From the NCBI RefSeq assembly GCF_001522545.3, contig NC_031776.1, forward strand, positions 29,062,629 to 29,126,628: a DNA stretch of 64,000 nt. The letters run 5' to 3'. The notes beneath the pieces were generated by a model. It saw only the letters and a program-made list of their open reading frames with translations, was not told the DNA's origin and made no database searches. This stretch comes from Parus major. Lineage: Eukaryota > Chordata > Aves > Passeriformes > Paridae. The position numbers were made by a program, and so were the translations under genes. Below, piece by piece: positions 46,241 through 60,400 of the stretch (position 1 is its first letter; each line of letters begins with the position of its first letter).

Positions 46241-49200
46241 AAGTGGACATGGTCTGAGTGTGATTGACACAGCAGATGAAAAGTGATTTGGGATCTCCTA
46301 GGTGGTCACGAAGAGGGCATGGAAAACATGATTGATTCAATGGTGACTGTCAGAGAGGAAATGAGAATTGAATGGATTCAGTGTTGCCCTGGAACCTCAC
46401 CACATGATGCTCCAAGTTTTTTCACATGTAAATAAGCTAGATAGGGCTTTCTGGCAAATGAAAAGCAGGATGGGGGAGGAAAAATGGGAGGAACAGAAAG
46501 TGAAAGTCAAATCAACAGAACTCAGAAACTTCAGTTTGCTTTGTAAAGGGGAAATAAACACACAAATTTTTCAGCAAATAAGGATGTGCCCCCATCTCTT
46601 ATTTTCATTAATTGTGAATGTCTATGGATTAATTTAGGAAGGCCTTCATAAAAGATAGAACTAATTTTTGAGCATGTTGCTTTAGTTTGCAAGAGCTCTA
46701 TATACTTTATGTAACAAAGGAGAGGAAAATGGGAAGAACTTTATGCTATTAATATTGCCCCAGACAGACAAGTACATATACAATTATCTGTATCTCCCTC
46801 TCTCTGTGTCTCTTTTAGATATTTATATAAATATATAGCAAGTTCAGTGTCACAAAAATTAATTGATTTCCTAAAGATTAAACTATCTTTATCGTATCTA
46901 ATATTTAACATGCTTTTATCTCCTAAACTTAGTATTATAAAGTAGTCAGTCTTTCAAAGCCCAACCTTTCAAAATAAAATAGAAAAATGTTATTTTTTTT
47001 TTTTTTCTGGAACACAATCCATCTTGCTATATTGTTATTGCCATCAAGTGTTTCTGAAACACCAAAATTTTTATATTGACTTTGAATAAGAAATAGTCAG
47101 TTAATTCTGAGCATAATAATATGCTAATAAATGAGTTAATACTCAGTGTCTCCTAACAAATGCTGACATTTAACTGTAACTGTGAAGGTATTATGCAGAT
47201 ACTTCTGAAAAGGAGACAGTTATTATTGTTTTATTAACATCTAAGGTGGTATGAGCCAGGGCCTGTGTGCTTTATTCATCCTTTCTGAAGAAAACTGGCA
47301 CTGCTGAGCACAAGTGCTCTTTGGCCATGCACCCAAACCACTCTCCCTGAGGGTGTTTCCTTCTAGCAGAGCCCAGACCCAGTGGTGTTACACAAGATGT
47401 GTGGACATAGTCATTAAAACCCACCACTTGTTTTAAAAGGAAATGGGAGTCTGGCCTCATCTCCTTTCTCATACTGCCCTATTTAACTGCTTTAAGGATG
47501 GTGTGGGAAAGAGGTGTCACTAGTTACGAATGATTTTACTTTCTGTAATAAAGAAAAGAATTCAAAATAAAGATGCACCCCTTTCTTTTGAATGCCATAG
47601 CTTGTGAAGCCTGTGAAATCATTGAATGAGGCCATGACTGGTGGGAAGAGACATTTCCACCATCCAGAGACTTCTGCTTTGGCTAACTGATGCCAAGTGG
47701 GGTTAGAAGGATGCAAATGATTTTTTGTGCCTTAGTTTTTGGACAGACAGTTCACCAGTGCACACTAACATCATCTCACTACAAGATTCTGGTGGAATCC
47801 AGATCAAGAGACTAAAAAGCAAAGTGCATGTCCATCTTCTGCCTCAATTCCTGCTGAGTCGCCTGTAGCTGCCACATTATTATCATCTTCTGTCTTTGAA
47901 TTTGCTTCCTTGCTTCTTTCTTTGTCTGTTTTTGAATGGATGTGTCCTGGCATCTCTTCCACTGTGTAGGTACTACCCAAGAGGAAGGGAAGAAAGACTT
48001 TCATTCACAAGAATTACAATTCATTTAATTCAAATAACTCAAGACCTCTCAGTTAATTTCCTTCTCAGACATAGAAATTAAAACAAAGGGAAAAAATACT
48101 AGGAAGAATCCTATCCATACAAGTTATCCTATCACTTTAATGTTATGCCTGAATCCATGGGGTTCTACATAAAATTATGCTCCAGATTGTGCTATAGCCT
48201 TAGAGGACCAATAAGCACCATCCTTGGTTAGATAAAACACATGTTGTATGAATATAACAGTATGTGGCTGGAACACACTATGGGGCCATCAGTTCCTCTT
48301 AGTATTTCTCTTTTAATTCCAGTTTATAGATTATGAAGGATCTTTTCTATCAAAGAACTTTCTACTAGGGTGAGTATAAATGGCAAAATTATTTCTTGAT
48401 ATTAACTTTTTCAAGTACATCAATTCTTGCTCTTACAAATTATCTTTGCACTTTCATGTGTCTATTCTTTAACCACTTACACAAATGAAGGCAAAGTTCA
48501 TGCACACAAGTTATTAGAGACTAATTTTTTAAATATGCTTATTCATGAAGCATTTACTCATCAAGTTTCAGCCAAGTCTCTTAGACCTATAAACAAGAAT
48601 GGGCATTACGTATAGTTATATGTTTTGTCATTTATCTCATCTCATGAATCAAAGCCCAGAAGTTATGAAATATTTCCAGCAAAAAAATCACGCAAACATT
48701 TTGGCACTGAATTTCAAGCCAGACTAACTTCTAAGCATGGTAGAAATCTGTAATGAGTCATAAGAATCTTCTCTTGAACAGCAAGTTATTACAAAACACT
48801 CTGGAAGTTCTACAGAGAGCACTGGAATATATTTCTCAACTTCATAATGTGTATTTTTGTTTTTTAAGGTGAACAATTAAAGTTTCTTTTCTTATGCTGA
48901 TGGCTTTTCCCCACCCAAGCACAACACAGTTATTGCAGATGAAATATTGCCAGTCACACTTTGGATTTGACCTGCTTCATTTGAGCACAGCTAAAATCCA
49001 AAATACCTCAAAAAACACAGACCTATGAGTCAAGTTACACAGAGCTGAGAGTGGTACTAATAGAGAGAGAAGTCCTTTTGTGTTCTCTACTCAATCAGCT
49101 CCTTACTCTGGAATGTGTGTTTCAAGCCCTACATGTGAGTGTGGCTCACGAGGCACCCACCACGTGCTCAAGCAAGCTGATGTCCAGGGTGGCAGTGGAG

Positions 49201-50395
49201 GTCTGCAGCCACATTCCTGAGGAAAACCTCTTCCACTGCAGGTAGACCCTGGCTGGGCACCAGCCTCGTGCAAGATGTGCAGACGTTCCTCTCTATTCCC
49301 ATTTTCCCACAGGTTCCAATTGGGATTATCCAGTAATGTTTGTGGCTCAACTGCTAATCAGGCATCCAGCCTGAAAAACACACCTGAACCTGTCGTTGTG
49401 CACCTGCAATCAAGTTGCATATTTGGCATGCTGGTCAGTGTCCTGAACCTTATTCCATCAGCTCTCTTGGAACAACCAGGACACTGATTTACACACCCAA
49501 ATATGAAATCAGGCTCTCCAGGTAAGTACATGAACACGAGAACCTTGACCCTACCTATAACCAAAATCCCAAAGGAAAGTTTATCCTGCAACTTGAATTA
49601 GAAGTCATGTTAAAATTTGTTCCAATATTTAAGGACATTTTTCTTCATGGTTAATTTGATTGCTGTGCAGAAAGAGGCTGTGACAAGGATCCTGCTTTTC
49701 AGTGTGTTGTAAATATATATCCTTTCAGTGAACTAACAAGGAGTGGGAGGGAAAAATATTATCCCAGCTTGACATGCTACCACACTGATAGAAATAAAAT
49801 TGAGTTGAACTTGTGTAGATTCCACTAAGCTGCCATTTACAAGATAAAACTAACCCCACTTGTGGCTGGGTTATTTTAGGTCACAGAGCTCATTCTCTAT
49901 AACGACAACAAAAAACCAAACAACAAAAAAAACCACTGAAAAAATATAAATGTAAAAGAGATTTAAATAAGCATAGTAGTATCTGAAAATTTAAGGGACT
50001 TTTATCAGCATGGTACCTGCTTGCCTACTTCTACACATCTAAATATCCTCTTCTGTCATCTATAAGCGATGAATTGTCTAGTTGAGTACTTGGGAAAGAT
50101 AAAACAAATCCATTAATGGTGAGAAGTCAACACAACATAAATTAAAGCATGTCAAAACCCCATGTACACTCTCTCAGCTAAAGTGGCTGTAGATCAAATG
50201 AAGCCTTCATACCCAGATTAAGCACCTTAACCTATGCACATTGACATCATAAGTTTTCTTTACTTGACGGGTTGTTTTTTGTGCATCTACAAACAGACAA
50301 GTCTACAGCTCACATGCAATAGGGAAAGCAATTCTTATGATTTATATCAAAGACTATTGAAGCCCCACACTGATACTCTTGATACTTTTAGTGAC
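46241..50395. other. noncoding stretch, no gene recognised
   Basis: AT-rich. A TATATAA tract lies near 46820-46840 and a 14-T run at 46993-47006. GTGTTTCTGAAACAC forms a 15-base dyad at 47048-47062. The region around 49050-49300 is slightly GC-richer with unrecognised short frames. Confidence 0.65.
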
Positions 50396-50397
50396 AA

Positions 50398-50423
50398 AAT
50401 TCCCACTGATTTCAGTGGGGTCA
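50398..50423. repeat. short relic of ancient amniote repeat
   Basis: AATTCCCACTGATTTCAGTG followed by GGGTCA closely resembles the 'attcccattgacttcagtgggg' motif common in old amniote repeats. It also forms an 8-bp hairpin. The length is minimal. Confidence 0.45.
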
Positions 50424-50837
50424 TGTCTTTTACCTCAATGTATTTGAGTTTATTTTAGCAGAAAGTAGTCTGAGGCACTGCCAGACTTTATTTACTATGT
50501 ATTGCTCAGCATGAAAAGAAGGAAATAATCTGACCCAGTTTATCTGCATGCCAGGATTGTCTTACATCAACAGTAAAAAAAAAATACATATTCTGAAAGG
50601 ATTCCCAGCCATAATTTTGGGTCTATTCTGACTTTTTTTAGTATGACTTCTTAAAGACACAAGAGTTAGTGCTGGCTGGGCACCAAAAGAATATGAAATG
50701 CCTGTGTCTGCTGGGTGAATCCCAAAGGATTACTCTACGTATAGGTGAAGCTTCAATGTCTCTCTCACCCACTCTCAACATGCTTTGAATTCTACTATTT
50801 GCTCCCTGTTGTGAAATTCAGTTTTTTTCTTCTTTGG

Positions 50838-50905
50838 ACCTGATCCAAAACTCATTAAAGCCAGTGTGAATTTAAATGAATGGACTTTGCATCATGATTT
50901 TAATT
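50838..50905. repeat. relic of ancient amniote inverted-repeat element
   Basis: GACCTGATCCAAAACTCATT at the left, and AATGGACTTTGCATCATG at the right, are imperfect inverted repeats of each other. Both fit the remembered palindromic element (ggcctgatccaaagcccatt...aatgggctttggatcaggcc). The internal AAAGCCAGTG fits its centre. Confidence 0.55.
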
Positions 50906-51774
50906 AAAGCCTTTTAGAAGCCCAGCCCTCTGAATGTTTCACCCTTGCTGAAACACTCTTATCTTTCCTTCTTCTGCTATTAATGACACAATCCCACCCA
51001 TCCCAGCACAGCCTGTTCAAAGACGACTTTTTCAATTACCATCAACTGCCATCTCTATGCTAATAATTCACTGATCTGCATCTCTCTAGACCTGTCTCTG
51101 TGTGCAAATTAAGGTCTTGGGCTGCCTCTTTAACATCCTCTGGTATTTTGCTATCACCTAAAACTAAGCAGAGTAAAAACATAATTTTAACATTTCCTTC
51201 CAAGATTTCTCTTCCTCTAAGAAATATCACCATCCTATCTGCTTCAAACTTGATGCTAACTTTGGCTCATGTCAATCTCCAGATCTTCAGATGCTTGTTT
51301 TGCTAGACCTGGCCAGTCTAACATCTCTGAAATACGGAATCAATCCAAAGTGCCTTGAGTTCTCATCATCTTGCCTTTCAGTTAATGCCACATTATTTTC
51401 TCAGGCCCAAAAGGGTACAGACTTATTCCATTTATATCCAGTAAGAATGCTACCAAAAAGAACATGTTTTTCCCAAGCCTTTTGCTTTGATTACACCTTT
51501 TCCTTCTTGAATAACATATGAACTGGACTTTACTTTCCAAGCCCTTCACACACTCCTGTCAGTACATCTGCATGAGCTCACATCTTAATTCCTTTATAAA
51601 CTCTTCATCAAGGCTTTTTTGTTCTTTTGCTTTTGCATGATTGGAAAATTCTCACCACAGATATGCACAGAGGTATCTCACTGTTCCAACAGGACTTATT
51701 TTTCCTGAGGAAAAAAACCAAACCAATAGAGAGTGGTCAGGCTGCTTATCATTCCTATAAGTGTTTCATTGCTT

Positions 51775-51807
51775 CTTCTAACTCCCTGTTTGACAGGGAG
51801 TAAGAAG
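51775..51807. repeat. hairpin, 13 of 14 bp paired, 5-base loop
   Basis: ACTCCCTG (51781-51788) pairs exactly with CAGGGAGT (51794-51801). After one A/A mismatch, CTTCT (51775-51779) pairs with AGAAG (51803-51807). Confidence 0.9.
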
Positions 51808-54559
51808 TCTCTTACTCTGTTTGCTGTCTCTTCTTGCATCTATGCTGTATCATAAATCTTTGGACAGTCTCTGCTTTTTACTTTTTCACTCATGCAATCC
51901 CCAGGCAAAAAGGTTGTTAGACACTGTGATAATATTGATCTGCAGGAATATTTGTTAAGATTTTGAAAATGTCAGAAAGCACATGATAGAAAAGAACATA
52001 TTTTTGGTGTTTTAAATCATTGGCCCAATGTGTGAATGTGACTAATATTTAAAAATAAAACAAATAAAGGAATGTTTGTATAGGATGCAGGTGATGAGTC
52101 CCGGGTCCTTTAGGTACCCAGGTTAAAAACCAGAATCATCTCACGACTGAAAAGTACAAGTTTCTAATGCCAGACTTTTATTGCAAAGGACATGAGAATG
52201 AATGAAATGTTGGCTTAATGTAACTTCTGTGGGAAAATTATTTATAAAAATTCACTCTATAGTCTACATTTACATAAGACTTTGGTGCCTCACCAAAGTC
52301 CAGGCAAAGACCAGACTTTAGGCTTCAAAATTTTTTGGCACAAAGTGGCCAATTTTCTCCCAATACACACTCTACTCCACACTGAAGGAGGACCACAAGC
52401 TGATTTTAGGGATATCACTGCCATCCCCTTTTCCTGCCCCACATTATTGCCTTTTTCTGCTCCAGGCCCTGCACTACTGTGCTCCTGCCTTGTCTGCACA
52501 CACAGCCAGCCCAGGCTCCATGCTGCACCTCCTTTCTGGTCTCAGGGTGCTCCTCTGGCAAAGAGGGTAGAACTCTGTATTAATCTGGCCTTTCTCTGTG
52601 TTTGCCACTGTGACTGCACAAAAACATAATCCTGTACCTTACAGGCACTGACACACAAGAGATCAGAGATTGTAGGGCAGCAGCTGTCACAGTGCTTCCC
52701 TTCCCACTCAAGACTTGAGAGCCAGCACAGGAGAGGTCCCAGAGCAGCAGAGTGATTTCTATGAACTGCTCTTGTCTCTAAGGGAAATAACTTGGTGAGG
52801 AGGAGTGGAATTGGCATTTCTAATGACAGAAAATGAAACCATCACCTCTATTCAATCCTTATCAATATCTAATTTCCTTATAGTAAATACTTGGGGTGAT
52901 TTTGCTATTAGGTGCACAGTAGGGAAATGTGCTGTGGTGAGGTTAACATATTAGTTTGTAAACAAATTTCAACATTGAATACTTCCACCAAAACTGCTTT
53001 GACAACTTACTTAGCAGGTGGTAGATGGAGACTAGAGGAGGATCTGTTTAAAAATAAATCCACTCTGGAATGAATTAGAAAGTGCAGATACAGCCTGTAA
53101 AAGCGTCTATACTCACTTTATATCCTCTCCAACATCCCAGACAGAAGTTTCCTGGTCTATGTAACATATTCCTTATCTCTTCAGCTCCTCATATTCCTTC
53201 ACTGATATGTTGCAGTTTCTTCTTTGTGGTCTCTCAAATACAGCATTCAGCCTTCAAGACATGGGAGCACAGATTTACACAAGAGTATGAAGATATTTTT
53301 TCTTTTGTTCTCTCTTCTCTCTCTAATAACTTTTCACATTCCACTTTCTCTTTTAATGTGAGAAGACTATATTAGTGGTTCCTTTTTAGGTGCTGCAGCT
53401 GATACTGAGAGGAAAGAAATGGTATATGAGGGAAATTGCTGCAGGCAGATCAGTCTGGCCTTGGAATTGTTGGGATGTATGAGCAGAGACTGAGAGCTCA
53501 GACATTGTAATGGCAGGCACAGGGTGAAGTCCAGATTGGAACAGAACTGATATAAAAGCAAAATCTAATGAAGGAAGGATCATAGCAGAAAGGGGCAGTT
53601 ACATTTTTGTACTTTCCAGTGAAGACAGAGAAAATAGCATGGGTTAGTCCCAGGCATAGAGTGAACAACTGATGCCTGGAGTCCATGAAGCAGCTCTGCC
53701 AGTCCTACTCTGCTGAATCCCTCTTTCTGTCACTGCTGGGCACCCCCTGGGCACCCTCTACATTTGTACCAGATATCATTGTTGGTTTATGACACAGACA
53801 AAAAAGCCTGACAAGAAACTAATGCTTGAACAGGGTCCCAGGATAGTTTTTAAAATTAGATTTCCAACAATAAAAGGATGAGGGTATAAATCTACAGGAA
53901 GTACTTACTGCAGACTTTTAATGAAAGTACAACCCATCAAGTTCACTAGAGATAACTAGATTCAGTGCTTGGGCTAGAAAGTCCATCATTCATCCAAGGA
54001 AGCACACTGCAGACAAATCTATTCATTCTTAGAATGGAAACATGCAGAAGACAATTTGGTGAAAGCTGTGTTTGAAAGGGTTTTGGACTGCTTTGGGCTG
54101 AGAGGAATTGGAAGAATTCTGTTATTTAGACAGCTAATGGCAAGTTCCATTTGGGAGAGGTCATCTGTTTTTGTTTTGAACCCAGAATTCCTTGGCCTAA
54201 TAGCTGCAATACATCCTATTTGCTGTAGAGCAGTTTGAACAGATTGAGATAGTCTAAAAGTCAGGATGACTGCATCTTGAGTGTGAACATTAGACTTACA
54301 AGTCTTTTTATTTTGCCACTCTTTATTTTTGCTATTTCTTTAATTTCCACTAATTTTTTTCTTTTAAAAAAATTGTCTTCTCTAAGTGGCTTTAGTACAG
54401 TTTTTTTAACACTTAAGATTTTTACAGTCAGCCTGTATTAATGTAGAACATGCAAGGCAGGATGACAGGGAAGTTGTAATGATCAAGAAGAGACTACAGC
54501 TGGCATTAGCAAGGGGGTCAAAGATTAGAAACTCATTAACAGATGGTTATGAAGCTTCT

Positions 54560-54578
54560 CTTGAATGTGACATTCAAG
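54560..54578. repeat. 19-base perfect dyad
   Basis: CTTGAATGT, one central G, then ACATTCAAG. A symmetric dyad like this could bind a dimeric factor, but I know of no matching site. Low-level chance origin is possible. Confidence 0.9.
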
Positions 54579-55023
54579 CCCCAAATAGTGATATTTATTA
54601 TCCTTATTTGATGTTGGAGAACAATCAATAGCATTTGCTTATTGGTTATCTACCAACATGGAGAAGTTTCCATTCATAAGGGATAATGAATCACACACTG
54701 AAGAAGTCCCTCTCCCCCGTGAGTATAATTAAATATTGCACTAGCTGATCAATAACAACTAGATTTAGAGGAGGTATGGGGCATTATGCCATTAGCCTGA
54801 TGACAGGAGCAGTTCAGATTTTTAAAATTTGTCTTTGAGAAAAGATAGAAAGATAGTCAAGATTTTCCAAAACATAAATCTGCATACTTTTCTTAAAGAC
54901 CTTTTTTAAACAGGGAATTGAGTCATTCATCAGCATCCAAGTGGCTGAAATAATCGCTTTTTAACAAGAACTAAATGTCAACTCTTATTTTGAAATCCTT
55001 GCTCTGTTTGAACATAAATTAGG

Positions 55024-55042
55024 GAAAGAAAGAAAGAAAAAA
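55024..55042. repeat. (GAAA)n short tract
   Basis: Four AAAG/GAAA units ending in a short A run. Confidence 0.75.
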
Positions 55043-56999
55043 CTGACATTGTCAGTAAAAACAAAAATTAAATTTCACTTTGTGTGCCCAGCAGAGTCGT
55101 CTTGAGCACAGAGGGGACTTGCACCTGCTACGAGCACTGCCAGCAGCGCCAGTTACACCCCAGAAAGGACACCTCAGTCTGGGCCATTTTTGTGCCCACA
55201 GGGCTGGAAATGGGGGCTTACTTTGCCCACTGGAAATTGCCCACAAGGATCCCCTACATTCCTTGGTTTTCTGAATTATGAATAGCTTTGCTTTCCAGTG
55301 TAGACTGGGTCAGTTGCTTTTTTGGTGACCAAATCAATTAGGAAGTCACCAGCATTATATCAAGAAAACACCAGCCGCTGCTGAATTGGTTTTAAAAGTA
55401 AGCTTGAAAGTTTATTGATTTAACTTCCCATGTTAAGGTCTTTTATCTTTTTTGAATTTCTGGTGTCCATTTTCACCTTCTTTGTGCCCATAGAACAGTG
55501 CTTCATAACTTCCTTTCCCAGAGAAACCCAAAAATTACTTTCTCCAAACTTCCTCAGGCTATTGCTGAAGATATAGCTGAGTAAGATGACCCAAAAATTT
55601 TCTTATCTGAGGACTGTACGTTGCTCAGTGAAGTAAGCAGGAGATTAATTTGGCTAGCAGAGAATAGTAAGATCCTGGAAGCAGTTATAAATCTTAATTT
55701 TTTTTTTTTAACTTCATATTTGATTTAGAGCCTTCTAAAAGTCTTTTGCTTTTAGAAATACAAGTATGCTCTTATACTGAGAACAGAAAAGCCATTTAGT
55801 GCACTGCGTTGTTCAGCTACAAATATTCATCAAAAGTATCATCTTCCTCTCTTCTTGCTTCTCATAGTCTACTGATAGACAAATGGTTTGTCCCTCCCCT
55901 CAAGTCTTATCTGCCACTTCTGTGCACTACAGCCAAAAGATAAGATTTAGTATCGCAGTTGCATAGTAATTTTATAAGCAGACCTCGGAGAACAAGTGAA
56001 AAAAAAAAAGAAGAAAAATGCTAAAATATTGCTCAGAAAGAGAAACTGATGGAGCTGTTCACAAAAAAAATATAAAACAATAAAAAAAAAGTCAGGCTGG
56101 GAGCCTTAAGGTGTGATACAGACAAGACAATGGAGCTTCTGAATGCTAACACAGCAGACTCCCCAAAGAACTTAGGATCCCCCACTTAAGTAGTCCTTAA
56201 CTTTTCACAGTTAAGGAAAGTATTTTTGTGACCCATGGACTCCTCTGTCTATACCACTCTCCTTAAATTGACCATTACTTCTGACAGTTCACCCAGTGGT
56301 GTAAATTAAAGACAATCCTTGGATGATGACTCCCTAGGATGATTTGTTGTCACACCAAAGGAAGTCATCACTGCAGCTGGAACTCCACTGGACTGGAAAT
56401 TGTATGTATGGAGAGAAAGCTTTCTGTCCCCATCTCTACTGTGCACGGTTTTTGATCAAGAACATGTCCAAGATATCTAAACCAGTGTCCCCTCTCCAGT
56501 CCCATAATAAGAATAACCTTCCCATACATAAATGGATGGATTTAAGTAATTAAAATCTACATATACAATAACTTTCAGGCATTTTTTTTTTTCTCTCATT
56601 CAGAACACAGTTTATTTTGACACACTAATTGATTCCTTAAAAGATGCAAGTGGTATTTTATTTGGAAAATATTAAAGTCAGAATTTGTTAGTAACAAATC
56701 CAACAAAAATGGAATTAAAATTTAATGTGTATAAATTGAATGTAATACATTGAGAGACCTCTTTGCAAATAGCCTGTGTTTTTTGATTTACTGGGACTGG
56801 AGGATCAGATCATAAATTTTATATTTTCATTATGGTTTTCTTTCAAGATTATTATGGTTCCTTTTGCTAGTTCCTTGCTTTCAGGGCATCTTCAGCACAA
56901 CTGGGTGGGGAAAACAAAGGAATAAGTCTTATCAGTTATTTAAGCTGATATCTTGCACTACCACTGAAGAGATATTTTGATGATACAGTTTTCATTACT

Positions 57000-57450
57000 A
57001 AAATGCTATAGCATAATAAATTAATTCTATGTTGTGAGCTTATCTATTAGACACATTACTACAGAAAAATAAAAATGTTAATTATTCATTATCATCTCTC
57101 TGATTATTTGTTGTGGCTGATAATTACATTGAATGTACTTTATATCAGTAATAACCTTCTGTCTACATTTACAACATATCATATCTGGGGGGCTTGTCAA
57201 GCTTTTTCCCAAAGCCTTTTCTTTATTAAGACACAGACCTCATGAGTACATAACCTTTATGTTGAAGGCTGATTTTCCTCTTTCATATAAAGAACAAATA
57301 TTATAGATTAATTAATCCAATGTGATTATAATTTAATCACCCTTCGTCTGCAGTCACAAGGGACTTGGTTATTATTCAGTGGCTCATTCATATTGTTATG
57401 CAGAATAAATGCTGTCATAAAAATATTTGTGTGTCACTTAATTCATACAA
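57000..57450. promoter_or_regulatory. candidate conserved noncoding element, homeodomain-site rich
   Basis: AT-rich but complex sequence. The perfect palindrome GATTAATTAATC (57306-57317) overlaps TAATCC (57313-57318), the K50 homeodomain (OTX/PITX-type) core. GATTATAATTTAATCAC follows directly, and TAATTA/ATTATT words lie at 57080-57130. It resembles a vertebrate developmental enhancer. Conservation was not testable here. Confidence 0.35.
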
Positions 57451-60400
57451 ATAAGCAGGACTCAAAATCAGTAAACAAAACCCACCATTTTTCTTTCTTC
57501 TAAACCACAGAAGCTTTGTTCTCACAGGCTCTTACTTTCCACCTCTCAGCCATTTACATCTGTTCAGTGTCTTGCTGTACAGCCTCCATTTCCAAGAGGA
57601 GCAATACACACTGTTCCCTTTCCAAACAATAATTAACTTCATTTTTTAAGAGGCTGACTCAAAATTGAAGTGTGGATCCTGTGCACACCTGACCAAATGC
57701 TGCTTGCCCCAGCCCATTTTAAAGCAATGACTTATGCATTCCACTCATGTCTGGCCTATTCCACTTGATTTTATTGTCAGAGAAATGATTACTTATTAAT
57801 CTAACTTTTCTAACATTTGCTTTTATGCCATTTCCTTAAAGTGTAGCCTGGATCATATTCTTATCACCATGGAAATCCTCTTGGATTATTTCTATATCAA
57901 ATTCTATGAGCTCTTTGAAGGCTGAATCCTCTCAACATTTATTTTAGAAGGACAGGGAAAAAAAAGAAGAAATTTCTTTTCATGAGACCTTTGAACAAAG
58001 TGCAATTTGAAAGTGTGAATGAAATTACTATTTAATAAAAAATGAATATTTGAGCTAGTTGACCCTGGCACAATGTTGTTTCATCAAATTAATCAATTTT
58101 AAATTTTTACTGTACTTCAAAAAACTAAGGTAATAATTCACAAATGCATTAGATGGAAGCAAATTAGTAATAAAAATCTTTCTCTTCTGTTGCATCTAAG
58201 AAGTCTGGAAAGAATCAAGTACTAAATAAATATTACCAGTTGAGATGAACTGATCAATAAAAATGCATTCATAACAGAATGGAGCTTAAATGCACAAGAA
58301 GCACACAAACACCTAGATTAATTGTATGAATATGACATGGAGAAAGACTTGGATCTGTGCAGCAGAAAGGCAGTAGTCTTGTGGCTGGTTAATGATCAGA
58401 ATTAGGTATTTTTAAAGGAAGTAGAAAATTTCCATTAGGCCATTTGAATCTGTATACTGTACATTTCAAATCTATCCTTCTATAATTTCAAAACTCTACT
58501 TGAATTACCACAATTTTATCTTGCACTACTATGAAAATCCAGGAGATTCTTCAGATGTGAGAAATGTGTATTTTTCAAATTGTGTTTATGCTAATTTCTT
58601 CACAAAAAACTTTTGTAGGTAAGCCTAGGTATGCTTGGGGTTGTTGACTTCAGCAACCCAACAGAGGTGAGGCTGTTGCAGCTCCATGCTCAGGCTTGTT
58701 CTTCCTCAAACTATCTTAATTCTGAATGCTGCCTCATAAACAGAACTTTATTTTTCCTTTTTCAACAGACTGAAATTTTTTAACACTGTGAAAAGAACTT
58801 ACAGACATAGAAACAACAGACAAAAATTCCATATGATGGAGTTCCCTTGGTACAAACTGATTTTTCCTCTGGTTTTCCACTGTGCCAGTGGGAAACAAGT
58901 GGGAGCTCTCAAGGAGCTGGGACATGATCTGATTGTTTAACATGTAAAGAATATTGAAATTGGAGAAGCATTGGCCTGGGACTTTCCAAACCCTTCATTG
59001 CCTCAATATAAAAATTACATGGGTGGTCCTCCTTCTTCTGCTCTATCCCAAGCCCTGGAATAAACCAAGAAGCATTTCTCCTGTTTCATCTGAGGTTTTA
59101 GACACTTAACAGATTAGATGAGCAGTTTTTGCACAACCAGTTACACAGGTATCCTAAATACCAAACAATAGCTTCAAATAAACTCAGCTGATCTCAGATC
59201 ACGTACGATATGCAAAATTATGTTTACAAGAATTTTCAGACGTGATCAGAAGTGAGTTATAAACCTAAACCTAGATGGGCAAAAAGCCAAGTTGGAAAGA
59301 TCAGAAGACAGAATCAGTGGAAAAGCAAAATTACTGTGTTTGAGTGTTGCATGGACAGGACTCTCTTTTCCTGAATATACTGCTGAGGACAGTGGCTTAC
59401 ATCTATTGTGAGATTTAGATGGTACCTTTCTTTATGGTGTTTTACAACAGATTTTGGAACACTGTTTTTGAACAGAGTGCAATAGTTTGTCCTTGAACTC
59501 TTCAATTGGTGCACAGAGAATTGCAGTAAACTCCATCCTGTCCTTTTGTGCATCCTGTAGTGCTTGTTTTCAACATGTCTTTTTAACATGATCAGTAGTC
59601 TCCATTTGTGACCTACAGATCCCAAACCTGTTCCAATTTCTCATTATGTTCACCAGCTACATTTAAATAGATTGTAAAGGACTAGCTTGGGATTGGCTAT
59701 CAACTCTAAAACAAATCTCAACAGGTTTGGGAATTCAGCAGCTGAAACAACCTATACTCTTTGTTCTGCTATTATTCTTTGCATACTGAATACCTGGAAC
59801 ATTGGGTAGAGAACATGGTTATTTATGTAAGACTAACAATACAACAACAATAATTTTATATTGCACCTGTAATTGTCCTACACAGTCCTACAAACCAAAT
59901 AAGATTTCTCCACCTCAGAGATTTCATGTATTTGACATGACAATCTGGTTGTAGACGAGTCAATTATCTCTCAATCTCTTTTCCTTAATGTCTAATCTGT
60001 AATAAGAGTACACAATTTCTATATGAAAAATCAGACAAATCCAGAGTCTCAAACTCCAGTGCATAATTATAAGTGCCTGTGCAAGTTATTTTCATTAAAC
60101 CTTCCTTCTCAAATAGGAATGCATGATTGCAAACACTCTGGTCCAGGTTCCAGGAGAACAGGATCTATCTGTGAAACTGGGAGCTGTGAACATGTAAGCC
60201 AAGCAAGGTAGCTTATATGTGGGAAAATGAAAACCACATCTGACACAAATACAACATAATTTTATAGGCACCCTTCATACTTCTCTGTTTCCTCTTGTTG
60301 CTCAGCCACATCCAGTGACACATCCATGCTCAGGATGCAGATTCTACAGTCTTTGGGGTGGATTTGTTTGCCTTCAATGAAGCTACATCAGGTGCTATGC

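Larger units (their letters stand above)
50906..56990. other. noncoding stretch, no gene recognised
   Basis: Includes the hairpin at 51775-51807, the 19-base dyad at 54560-54578 and a GAAA tract at 55024-55042. A GC-richer patch at 55080-55260 has short unrecognised frames on both strands. A 115-codon plus frame at 52282-52629 is unrecognised. Confidence 0.65.

Noticed and set aside
59314..59625. 103-codon minus-strand frame rich in His, Lys and Arg
   Set aside because: It looked briefly like a zinc-finger or transposase fragment, but there is no CxxC...HxxxH pattern or other catalytic motif.
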